This document shows, piece by piece, positions 33,727 to 44,279 of a stretch of DNA of 64,000 nucleotides. Under the pieces are notes generated by a model. The model ran no database searches. It was not told the origin of the DNA and saw only the letters and a program-made list of their open reading frames with translations. Where the stretch lies: NCBI RefSeq assembly GCF_000801105.2, contig NC_079516.1, positions 30,107,643 to 30,171,642 of the forward strand, read 5' to 3'. A program made the translations under genes and the position numbers. How positions within the stretch are numbered: the first letter of the stretch is position 1; the number at the start of each line of letters is the position of its first letter. This stretch comes from Raphanus sativus (Eukaryota > Streptophyta > Magnoliopsida > Brassicales > Brassicaceae).

Positions 33727-36388
33727 AAAAAGTAGATGATCTTGGTATCGTTGCAGTTTGTCATTGTGAAGTAGAGTATGAAACAGAGTACTCGGGATCG
33801 ATCGACAACCTCTCTACATCATCGATCGACACCAGCAAGTCAGAAAAGATCGACACCAACCATGGATTATCGATCGACAGAGGAACACCAGATGATAAAC
33901 TTGATTTACCAGATCATTGCTACCCGAATTTCGCTATCCAATCCAACAGCAAAGAGGATGATTACTCAGTAAGAAGTTGGGCAGATAGCGGATTTCATGA
34001 AAGTTTTGCAGTAGATACAGCCAGATCTTCCCACAGTGGAAACCACATTGAAGAATTTGATGAAGATTATTGGGAAGAAAGAGCTTGGGAAAACTACATC
34101 GAGAATGATAGATTTGCAAATCGTTTTCCAAAATCGATCGACATCCACTGTCCACCATCGATCGATTATCTACTTCACCCAGCAAAACGACATCGTCTAT
34201 CGATCGACATCGCCAGCATCACATCGATCGATATTGACCCAGGCGACTTAAAGGAGAAAATCAGAATTTCACCAGTTAGGGCAACAGATGGGTATATAAA
34301 GTTGTCAACACCAGCCACAAAATTTCAAACTTCAACAACTCATACCCAGCAACTTCCAGCAACTAGCAACATAACCATGGAGGACTGCAACATCAAGAAC
34401 AATCGATCCAACCCTGCAGCTAGACGATCATCATCGATCCCCACCACCTCTGCACCATCGATCGATGCCTTTACCAGAGCTCAATCTCGATTTTATGATT
34501 CATTTGATATCAGGAATGTTTCACTAACACCTGATGAATTTGGTATTTTCAGGGACAGAGATTGCTTTGCAAGAGCAATGGATGGAAGAGTTCTGCACAT
34601 ATCCAGAGAAGACATAGCAGACATCCTTCAAGTTGCCAATGGACCAGACAACCTGTTCACACAGCAACGTGGCCATCCAGACATCCTAGCTCACGTCCAA
34701 GACAACCACCACGTCACCACGAGGGAGGATACAATTCCTCAAAGTTTCGGTCAACCTAGGAGTTCACCATCGATCGATATCGTTTCCTCACCATCGATCG
34801 ATATCGTTTCCTCACCATCGATCGACGGAGAGTTATCCAGATCGATCGACAGCGCAAGAGTCAGATCGACCGACAGACGTATTGTGTTTGGACGACGTGC
34901 CTTTAATATCGATGGATCCAGAAGATTCAAATGGGAAGCAAGGGATGAATTTGGTGTCCACAGAGATGAGTTTGGACATGCTAGAGGAGTTGATGGTGAA
35001 ATCATCCATGTCAGCAAGGAGCACATAAGAAGAATCCTGTAGAGAGCATCTCTTTTTCACAGGAGTTGCTTACGCCTTCCAGAACATACACGCCCTTACC
35101 ATGCATACAGACCACCACCAGTACCCTACATCAGAGAGGAGATAGATGATATGGTGACTGATGTATGGGGAGCTCAGGCACACCTAGAGGAAGAATTTCG
35201 CACATTGGTGGAAGATACTTTCCAGCCTTTCGATCACAGCTATGAAGCTCTCCAAAGTGACATGGCAGTACTAAGAATGGAGATTGAGAGCATTAAAACC
35301 ATGCTTGATAAGGAAATTACGCTACCTGTATCGATCGACACAGAACCTACACCATCGATCGACATCGGCAAGACTACATCCAAGGACCAACCAGAATGTT
35401 CATCACCTAAATGAGATGAATGGGAGATTGCTTACATCAATACACTGATTGGAGACGTCTACAGCCCTCTCAACAACAATGTCGAATTGTTAAGCAAGAG
35501 GATTGATCTTCTACAAAAAGAGTTGGCAACAATTCGCGAGAAAGGTCAGACTCAGGATGCTACTGTTCCGTCGATCGACACACAATCTTCACCATCGATC
35601 GACACAAGGTTCACATCAATGGAAGATAGGATGAAATCATACGAGGAAAGGCACAATCATTACAGTTCACCTATCATGCGATACCTGGATACACTGTCAC
35701 AACAGTTGAACGAGTTGCAACAAGACATTGGCATAGTTCAAGATCATCTTGGTCTTCGTGACAGAAACGCGACATCGATCGACAGGCTCAGACCCATATC
35801 GATAGACATCGAGCAACCACCAGCGCATATAGCATGCTCAGCAGCAGAAGTTGATCAGATCAAACATGAGCTATACGAAGCTATGGATGCTATGGAGGAG
35901 AGACTCAACGGGAGATGTGATGACATTGACGACACTCTCAACGAAAGAGTGAACAGCCTATGCAGAACTACTCGTCAACTGAAGAACGAGATACGTGCTA
36001 TGCAGTACCAAGGACAGCTTTCAGAATCGATCGGCACAGTTACCACTGGATCGACCGATATTACTCCCAGCGAAACGACCGATGCACATGTTGTAGCATC
36101 GAACGACACAGAGTCCTTGGCAGACCGAGATCAGCTGATTCATGACAAGATCGACGCATTGCAGAATGAACTGAGGGAACTGTAAGAATACTCCTACAAA
36201 ACCGTCTACAGGAATGTTGGCAGCATCGAATCTATTGAAAGAACTCTGAGGAAACTCACGGATACAGTCCTCAAGATAGATGAGAAACAGCTAAGAAGTG
36301 ATGATGCCACAAGAAGTTTCACTACTACTGTGTCCAAAGATGAAGGAGACGTTTGCCCACCAGCAAACGACTACTCCTACCACAATTG
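33654..36388 (+). pseudogene. ORFX of element E
   Basis: The longest open part (to 35042) covers the region after protease and both copies of the DEFG-type motif (DEFGIFRDRDCFARAMDG near 34537 and DEFGVHRDEFGHARGVDG near 34945). After TAG codons at 35040-35042 and 35412-35414 the frame continues with coiled-coil stretches (LSKRIDLLQKELA, LDTLSQQLNELQQD, VDQIKHELYEAMDAM) to 36185 and, past a stop, to about 36388. SID triplets recur every eight codons; at 34769-34825 one 24-bp unit is repeated almost exactly. It is collinear with ORFX of B over its whole length, so it was a conserved part of the polyprotein. No known domain recognised. Confidence 0.68.
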
Positions 36389-36436
36389 AGTCACACACCC
36401 ACCAAAGTCAAGCTAAATGACTATAACAAAGCGCTG

Positions 36437-36454
36437 AGTGGGAGGCAACCCACT
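36437..36454 (+). promoter_or_regulatory. GGGAGGCAACCC hairpin of element E
   Basis: Perfect arms AGTGGG and CCCACT around AGGCAA, 50 bp after the ORFX end, preceded by AAGCGCTG as in the other elements. Confidence 0.6.
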
Positions 36455-36724
36455 ATTAGGTTTTCTTTTAATTTCTTTTTAAGTTATTTTTACATTTTTA
36501 CTTTTATTTTTCGCATTTATCTTTTGCAGTTTTTAAAGATCCCAGTAGAATGATGATTCTGTCGACCGACACATTCCATTTACATCGCTCGACACCTCAC
36601 GACCATTACTAACGATCGACGTAAATCTTTACGTATCGATCTACACCATATCGGTCAGGTTTAGTCGTTCTATCTTGTTACATTCAGTTCTTATGATTTA
36701 TTTATTCACTTCACTCCGGCTGTG

Positions 36725-36760
36725 TTACATTGGGACAATGTAATTTAAGTCTGGGGGGAG
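36725..36760 (+). promoter_or_regulatory. Stem-loop plus internal polypurine tract of element E
   Basis: TTACATT and AATGTAA flank GGGAC as a perfect seven-pair stem (36725-36743), then TTAAGTCTGGGGGGAG. Compared with C and D the sixth pair is T-A instead of C-G, a compensatory change. Confidence 0.62.
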
Positions 36761-37725
36761 TTCACTAATATGTGTTTTTATTTTGGTTTTTATTTAAAAT
36801 GTTTTCAAAATTATTTTTCACATAAGTACTAAAAGGGGACATTGATATAGATTTATACTTTATTATCTAACCACTCTTTAGCACCATTCTAGATTTACTG
36901 ATTGCAGATAGTACTAAAAATGCTAAAGTGGATCAACCTGTCACCTATATACACTAGCTGAGATTGTTTGAAGGAACCAAAGCTGACCTCCAATACTAAT
37001 ACTGACTTTATTTGCTTGTCTTGGGGCTTGGTAATCATTGGATCGGAATCCTTTTACAAGTCTGGAAGGTAAAAAGTCTGTGTGTTTCTGGTTCCCTTCC
37101 TTCTCTCTCTTCGGCATCTCAAAGATCTAACTTTTATGTTATAAAAGATTGAAATGATTTCTTGAGAGGCAGAGGGGTTGGAGTGTCTCCCGCGACCCCG
37201 GTATTCTAAATCTCAGGGATAATCACACATTGTGGAAACGAGGGATAGGTAAATTACCTGAGACCCCATTATTCGCTACACTTTGTCAAAATGTATGAGT
37301 TACAAATGAAAATGTCAATGAGATAGACTAGATGACCTTTGTGGCATCGAAACCTATTGAAATTGAAACTTATAAGAGATTCAGAGAAGAGAGATAAGGG
37401 GAGAAAGGGATCAGAGAAACCTGTGTGTTCAGACACTTGTTTGAGTTTAATCCATGTGTCCTTTGATTGATACTCCCAAGGTAAAGCCTACACTTTTATT
37501 TTATGTTAAGAAATGAGGTTAGTAGAGGGGAATGTCAGATAAGATTTGCTAAGTTGTGGACTAGATGAATTTGGTTGCTAAGCTAGGATAAGGCATAATG
37601 AACTTTTGTGATTAAGATGTTTAGATATGAATTGCGAACCCATAGAGTGATGACTTCAATATTTTGAATCTTTGAGTCAGTGTTTTCAAACCTTTTCCGA
37701 AGACTACTGGTTTTTGCTAAGGAGT
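36761..37725 (+). other. 3' noncoding region of element E
   Basis: No meaningful ORF; collinear with the 3' regions of B, C, D and F. It includes AGGTAAATTACCT at 37247-37259. Confidence 0.65.
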
Positions 37726-37739
37726 AAGTCTGAGGGAGT
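37726..37739 (+). promoter_or_regulatory. Polypurine tract of element E
   Basis: AAGTCTGAGGGAGT immediately before the 3' LTR start TGATATACC. Confidence 0.8.
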
Positions 37740-39051
37740 TGATATACCATGGATTTCACCCATTTTCTACCATGGTATAGTAGTATTTTATTATATAATT
37801 AAAGTGTTTTCTAGCCTGTTAGGTATGTTTTCAGGTTCAGGAGCGTTTCGTGATAAAGTGATGCTTTTGGAGCATTTTGGAGTACAAGAGATAATACACC
37901 CGAGTTGACCATTCAAGACCAAGTCAGAAGTCAACATTGTAATAAGAATCGATCGATACTCATCCAGAGTTGTCTGTCGATGTAGCTCAGAAGATCCGCA
38001 TACTAGAAGATTATAATCGATCAATGCACATCTAGTGTTGTTGATCGATATCGAGGACGAAATGGTTTAGCCGACTACTTCACCAAGACTTCACAAAACT
38101 ACGAGATTGCCCCTGACGAGTTTTTAACCTAATGGAAATGCTTAAATATTTCTGCTAAGTGTTTTTGACGGCAAGCAAGCTTTTGGCAAGCAACCCTTTG
38201 TACAAGAGAAAAGCAGAGAGTGTGAGAGAAAGCTAGAGTTTTATATGTTTTGAGAGATTGGAGAGATCATTGAGAGATTTGTGATTGAATTCCATTTGTT
38301 TTCTATTCCTTATCTATGCAATTCTTTTATCTATCTTATATTATGAATTGCTTAGCTATGTCTGAGTAGTCTACTTGTTAGATCTAGGGTTTAAATAGGT
38401 TTGTGGGATTAGCCCCAAACTATAATTGCTAAGTTTTGATATTCATCAAATAGATTGCACCCTAAGCTTGTTCTAGAGTAGCTAACTAGAGCATAGATCA
38501 CTAGGATCTTTGATATCTTGAATTATCTGTTTGAACTAGTTGTCTCCTTGGAGAAGAGCTAACCGCCCTCCTTGAGACCTAGTGTTCATTATCGGCTCGC
38601 GCCTAGGCATCTCTAGAAGCCGTCGATCGATATCCCGACAGGTGAATCGATCGGCGCTGCGAAAGGTGTATCGCTCGATATCTCTAAAGGATATCGATCG
38701 ACTATTTTTCTGGTCAACAGACGACAGTTGAGGCCAGAGATCTAGATTATTTAACCAGTGAGACATCATTGAGAGTTAAGCGGCTGAGTTCTTTAGTATC
38801 ATGCAAGCAACTTGCTAAGTCTAGCACTCTTTGTTATCATTTAAACAACCATCATATTGTTAATTAGAGCAACTACCTTGCTCATTTTAGGATTGTCATT
38901 TACATTTCATCATTAAACCAACTTCACCTAGGATTGATTAATTGATTAGATTTAATTGGTTCCCTAGCTCCTCGTGATTCGATCCCTAAGTACTACAGAT
39001 GAATCTCTTATTTGAGAGAGTAAGCTCTATAGGGTAATTTGAGCAGTATCA
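37740..39051 (+). repeat. 3' LTR of element E
   Basis: TGATATACCATGG to GAGCAGTATCA, 1312 bp. Relative to the 5' LTR it has lost about 55 bp near 38815. One of the paired heads has decayed (TCTGTCGAT near 37974). Confidence 0.87.
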
Positions 39052-40020
39052 ACGAAAAGCATCCATCACCATACACTTCTATCAGAGATTAGATATTCTC
39101 AAGCATCAAGATGGATAACAAATGAGAGGAAGAGACCATAAAGAGGAGACTTGGTGTATTCTATTGCACACTCGACAACAACCTTAACTGGGCAACCAAG
39201 AGAGGTGAGTAATGCAAAAAGAATTGGATATGCTTCGCAACAAGAAGGAGAATCGACAGAAGCAATCGCCATCGATCGATACAGATTAGGCCATATCGAT
39301 CGATAGGGAAACAAGTTGGAATAATGGATGGAATATTGAGTTCCACTACAAGCCAAAGTACGGTGCTAGAGCTTATGATACCTATCAAGGAAAGAAGAGG
39401 ATCTGGAGACATAGATTCACAGATACACCAGCAGACGCAGTAACCCAATAAGGAGAAGCTACCTACACCAAAGAAGAAGTTGACAAGATGGTAGCAGATA
39501 TCTGTGAAGCCTTAAGAAATTAAGAAGATGGACACTACAAGAAGTTTGATGATATCTACTTTCCATTCGATAGCAGCATCAGTACTGTACAGTCATGGGA
39601 AGAGAACATGCCCTGCGACATTCACATCGATCGGCATGCCATCACGAGCATCGATCGACATAGGAGCTACAGCATTGATCAACATTGATGGTACAGCATC
39701 GATCGGCACACATATACCATCAGTCAGGAGAAACCTATAGAGGACGGAATGAGTGTGCTAGATACAATGCAAGAGGAACTGAAGGAACTATCATAGTATA
39801 CTTATTACAAGCTTGGAAAACATCAGTTTAGCATTGAGTGTTTTGAGGAGAGGCTACAACTACTATCAGATGAGGCACAAGAGATGAATGATAGGTGGAC
39901 CAGATCAGATGACGCCACAAGAAGCTTCACTGCAACATGATCCAGATCAAGAGGAAACGGAACGGACGCTTGTTACCCAACAAGCAGCTGCTTTCAACCC
40001 AACTAAGCCATTCAACCTCC
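39052..40020 (+). pseudogene. C-terminal ORFX remnant right of element E
   Basis: Short plus frames repeat ORFX wording: a coiled-coil start similar to 27362-27535 (near 39116-39290), EEVDKMVADICEALRN near 39470, and an end similar to the last codons of ORFX in E (DDATRSFT near 39910). Heads TCGATCGGC, TCGATCGAC, TTGATCAAC and TCGATCGGC are spaced 24 nt three times (39628-39705). It may be the rest of D, but the coiled-coil start already occurs in D before E, so a second element joined by recombination is possible. Confidence 0.55.
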
Positions 40021-40054
40021 AAAGTCAAAGCTAAATGACTATAACAAAGCGCTG

Positions 40055-40358
40055 AATGGGAGGCAACCCACTATTAGATAACTCTAACTTAGTTTTATTC
40101 ATTACTAGCATTTAGTTTTAGTTGTATTCAAAAAAAAAAATTGACCCGAGTAGATGTTTACCATCTCTATCGACCGACGCGACCCAGTCGACATCGACAT
40201 CACTACATCCGCCACGATCTACATGCACCCACCTACATCGATTGACATGGTATCAGTCAGGTATAACATTCTAACTTGTTAAATTTTGCATTTATACTAT
40301 ATGTTTTTATAAACTTCGACTGTTTTACACTAGGGCAGTGTAATTTAAGTCTGGAGGG
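40055..40358 (+). promoter_or_regulatory. Both conserved hairpins of the D-type 3' end
   Basis: 40055-40072 has AATGGG and CCCACT around AGGCAA with one mismatch. 40325-40343 has TTACACT and AGTGTAA around AGGGC as a perfect stem, followed by TTTAAGTCTGGAGGGA. Between them lie heads at about 24-nt spacing (40173-40250). Confidence 0.58.
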
Positions 40359-41301
40359 ATTACTAATGATTATCTACTTTATAAGTCTTATTTAAAACGT
40401 TTTCAAGATAGTTTTTATTGAGTCAAGAAGGAGACAATGATCTATTTTCGATTTATTACTTGTTATCTAATCACTCTTTAGGCCAGTCTTAGATTTACTT
40501 ACTGTAGAAGTACTAGAGATACTAAAGTGGATCAACCTGTCAACTATGTTTGCACTTACTGAGAGTGTTTGAAGTAACCAAAGCTGACCTCCAACCTAAT
40601 ATTGACTTCACTTGTTTGTCTTGGGGCATGTTATACATAGGATCGGAATCCTCCTACAAGTCTGGAAGGTAAAAGTCTGTGTGTTTCTGGTTCTCTTCCT
40701 TCTCTCTCTTCGGCATCTTAAAAATCTAAGTTTATAAGAAAATATTGAGATGATTTCTTGAGAGGCAGAGAGGTAGGTAAATTACATGTGACCTCATTAT
40801 TCTAAATCTCAAGGATGATTACACATTGTGGAAACGAGGGGTATGTAAATTACCTATGACACCATTATTCGCTACACTTTGCCAAAATGTATGAGTTACA
40901 AATGTCAATGATATGAACTAGATGGCTTTCATCAGCATCGAAATTCATTGAAATTGAAATTAATAAGAGATTCAGAAACTTGTTTGAGTTGAATCCATGT
41001 GTCATTTGATCGATATTCCCAAGGTAAAGCCTATACTTTATTTTATGCAAGAAATGAGTTTAGTAGAGGGGATTGTCAGACATGATTGGTTGAGTTGTTG
41101 AACTAGGAAAACTTGGTTGCTACACTATAATATTGTGTGATGTGTTTCTAAGGTTAGGATGTTTATGATTTGGTTTGCACTACTAGAGAGATGATGACTG
41201 AATTTTAAAATCTTTTGAATCCCTATTGTTTTCAAACTCTTTCAGAGAGACTTCCAGTTGTTTTTGCTTGAGGACAAGCAAAATGATAAGTCTGGGGGAG
41301 T
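40359..41301 (+). other. 3' noncoding region and polypurine tract of the D-type end
   Basis: Collinear with the 3' regions of C and E, no ORF of note. It closes with AAGTCTGGGGGAGT at 41288-41301 directly before the LTR. Confidence 0.65.
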
Positions 41302-41871
41302 TGATATACCATGAATTTGACCCGATTTCATCCGTGGTATATAGGAGTTTTAGGATATATTAACTATGTTTTGGAGTTTATATAACATATTTACAGGTTC
41401 AGGAGTGATTGGAGAGAAGATGGTGATTTTGGAGCATTTTGGAGCACTTTAGAGACTTTACCCGAGATGGCCATATCGACCAGCATTAGAGATCGACACG
41501 GAGAGATACATATAGATCGATGCACACTCTGTGACATCGATCGATAGCAAGAACGCAGAAGCCCAATTTGGTCACAGCCGACTTAAGGCCCAAGACTACA
41601 TCTAATTACCAAAATACCTCGGACGAGTTTTAACCTAATATTTATACATTGCTTAAGTGTTTGAAACAAGAGAGCTGTTTTTGTTAGTTGAGATATTTTT
41701 ACAAAGTTGTGAGAAAGAGGGTTACTCTTGAGAGCTTTCTTGTACTCCATTACTATCTATTCATCTATACTATTCTATGCAGTTTTATTTAATGTTTATG
41801 ATATTTTGCTTAGCTATGTCTGAGTAAACCACTTGTTAGGTTTAGGGTTCAAATAGGTTTTGAGGGATTAG

Positions 41872-43509
41872 TGAAACACCCCAACCCGGAAATCTTTAAA
41901 AACACATGAAAATTTCTAAGTAAAACATCAAGTGAAATTCTATCAGATGATAACGAGAAATGCTGCAACTTTATAAATGAAACACGAGACTAAGTACTTG
42001 AAATCATGTAGTCTACAATAAAAGTATCTTTTACAAAACTTTCCAACATTACCCAAGTTCATAACACCCTTCCCGATGGTCTTTATAGCCTCGTGCTCCG
42101 GTCCAGACAATCAACCTTACCTGCATAGCAAAAGGAGGCATGAGCATACAAAAATACTCAGTGAGGACGCTCAATACCGCCTACTACAGCCTAATAATCA
42201 AACACTCATTAGATACTAACACCCTAGATTCCGTTTATATCATTCCTTTACTTAACTTATTCCATAACTTTAACATTTCCTAACCTTTCGACCCGAAGGC
42301 CCATAATCTTGCGGCCGTAACCAAACCTGCAGCCGAAGCCAAACATACGGCTGAAGCCAAACCTGCGGCCGAAGCCAAACCTGCTGCCGTAGCCGAACCT
42401 ACAGTCGTAGCCGAACCTACAGCCGTAGCCATACATGTGGCCCAAGCCATTCCTATGACCCGTCGGTCCATTAGGGCGGGTAGCCAAACCTGCGATCCGT
42501 AGGTCCATAATCCTTCCCTTAACCAGTTTCCTTACTTAACTCAATTTATTTATTCCTTCCCTAAACCAATGACAATTTCTTTACCTATGTTCTCAAGATC
42601 AAACATACATTTCTCATATAAACATCCTAACATAACTCGATTATCCAACCATCAAATTAAACATGCAATCCTTAAGAACTTTAAGAACGAACTTTCCATA
42701 AACCATTGTTATCATACTTTTCCTATGAACACGAAGAATGAACTTTCCATAAATAATTCAATCATTCTTTTCCCTATGAACACGAAGAATGAAACTTTCC
42801 ATAACGAATTATATCTAAGCATGAACTCGATCCTACTGCATCAAACCAGACAAAACAATGCATATTGGACTGCCACAAATCACATCCTCACCTGGATTGA
42901 TTTTAAAAGATCGAAGACTCTGAAGCTAGCTGCTTTTTCCGGCGAAGAATCTTGCGATCCTCCTTGCTAGATCCTCCTTTCCAAAACTCTCTCTCTAGAA
43001 CTGCGTTCTTGCTATGGACTCTCTCTAAGACTTGCTTTTGAGTTGTGAGTGAGGAATGAAAGCTTGGGGTCTCTTTTATACTAATTTATGGACTTGTTCA
43101 CCAAGTCGAATATTTAGTGTTCTTTCCTTATTTAGCTAGGTCAAACTTTGCCATCAATACTCGAAGAATCTGTACGCTTCTTTCCTTATATGAATCTCGT
43201 TATCCCGATCTTTCTTTCGTAAAATTCCCCCAAAGATGACCAGTCAACTTTTCTTAGTTGGAACCCGTATTGTCCAGTAGCCGAACATTCATTAATTAGC
43301 CATGCGGTCTCGACCTTTCCTTATGTACACTCTGATCATTTCAAGATCGTTTTACAGTCACTCAGCCCATTTCAATTTTGTTCCATACACTCGTTCATGA
43401 TTTGAAACTTGTCAATGTACAACTTATTCTTTTAACCTTCTGGGATACAAGTGTTTCCACACTTAGAAACATAGACTCCTTAAAAATACTCCGGGAGCGG
43501 ATCGTTATA
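41872..43509 (-). mobile_element. Solo LTR, chromovirus (Tekay/Del)-like
   Basis: The 1638 bp insert is flanked by ATTAG on both sides (41867-41871 and 43510-43514). On the minus strand it begins TATAACGATCCGCTCCCGG and ends GGGGTGTTTCA, close to the TGTAACGAC...GTTACA ends I recall for Tekay/Del LTRs, with TG changed to TA. It has no internal coding region, hence a solo LTR left by LTR-LTR recombination. The family name is from memory of terminal sequences only. Confidence 0.65.
42300..42445. repeat. GC-rich 18-bp-type minisatellite in the solo LTR
   Basis: Imperfect tandem units around GCCGAAGCCAAACCTGCG and GCCGTAGCCGAACCTACA, about seven to eight copies. The minus-strand Gly/Phe/Arg-rich reading is a by-product of the repeat. 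Confidence 0.75.
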
Positions 43510-43719
43510 ATTAGCCCCAAATAAGAATACTTGAGTTGTGATATCCTTCGAAGATTGTTCTTAACGCTTATTTAGGATTAGCTAACCTAAGCATGATTTA
43601 GTATATTTATCCATTGATATATATTCTCCTAGCTAGGACTTGCTAGAAAAAAACGAAAGCTGATTTAGCAACCCTAGTGAACTGTTATCAACCCGTGTGA
43701 AATGCTTACTAGAGGCGCG

Positions 43720-43800
43720 TCGATCGATTCTCCTATGGAGGCATCGATCGATTTGGCGCAAAGCTTGTCGATCGATACGCCTAATCCGGCATCGATCGAT
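43720..43800 (+). repeat. Perfect 24-bp-spaced TCGATCGAT array inside an LTR
   Basis: Exact TCGATCGAT at 43720, 43744, 43768 and 43792, with unrelated 15-bp spacers. It lies in LTR sequence, though an ORF (43702-44085) reads it as SID every eight codons. Confidence 0.88.
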
Positions 43801-44279
43801 GCTTTCCTGATTATGACTTGTGCGTATAGTGAATCATTAGATCTAGTAATAGATGACACAGGAAACGAGAGTGGTATCGGTTATTGTTATTGTTGGGTTC
43901 TTTATTATCATGCAAGCATCTCACATAAGCATTCATATCATTATAATCCTGATTACCTCAATAGAAACCCTAAGTCTAGCGCCTTCATCATAACTGTTAA
44001 ACCCCCAAATCAATCACTTGAGCAATTGTCTTGTTCACTGTTTAAGTTTAATTGCAATTTACAGTTTTCAAAACCTTCAACCTAGCTTAGTTTAATAAGA
44101 TCTAGTGTGTGTCCCAGTTCCCTGTGGACTCGATCTCTAAGTACTACAACTTGACCTCTTTTGATGAGACTAATTGTTGCTCTAGGGTAATTTGAGCATG
44201 TATCTAGAACTAGGGTTTATCTTCCAAAGATTGTAGTTCATGCTCAAAGATCAATAAGAACATCTCTTTTAGTCTCAAT

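Larger units (their letters stand above)
28085..39051 (+). mobile_element. Non-autonomous LTR element E (gag-protease-ORFX)
   Basis: 5' LTR in two parts (28085-28663 and 30819-31620) around the partial element F, then primer site, gag, protease, ORFX, 3' noncoding region, polypurine tract and 3' LTR 37740-39051. Coding content and order equal those of B; RT and integrase are missing. The flanking pentamers are ACGAC (28080-28084) and ACGAA (39052-39056), an imperfect target duplication. The host on the left is ORFX of D. On the right the sequence is again ORFX-like, but partly duplicates what precedes E. Confidence 0.85.
41302..44206 (+). repeat. 3' LTR of the D-type element, split by a solo LTR
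   Basis: Begins TGATATACCATGAATTTG and ends near GGGTAATTTGAGCATGTATC at about 44206; the last bases differ from the family end. It is more diverged than the LTRs of B, C and E. Removing 41872-43509 restores a continuous LTR. The right part holds a four-unit 24-bp array. Confidence 0.75.

Noticed and set aside
36437..36454. Rho-independent terminator
   Set aside because: Hairpin without a following U run and in a plant element; bacterial terminators do not apply.
42257..42508. Gly/Phe/Arg-rich protein
   Set aside because: Product of the GCCGAAGCC minisatellite within a solo LTR; no start context or homology.
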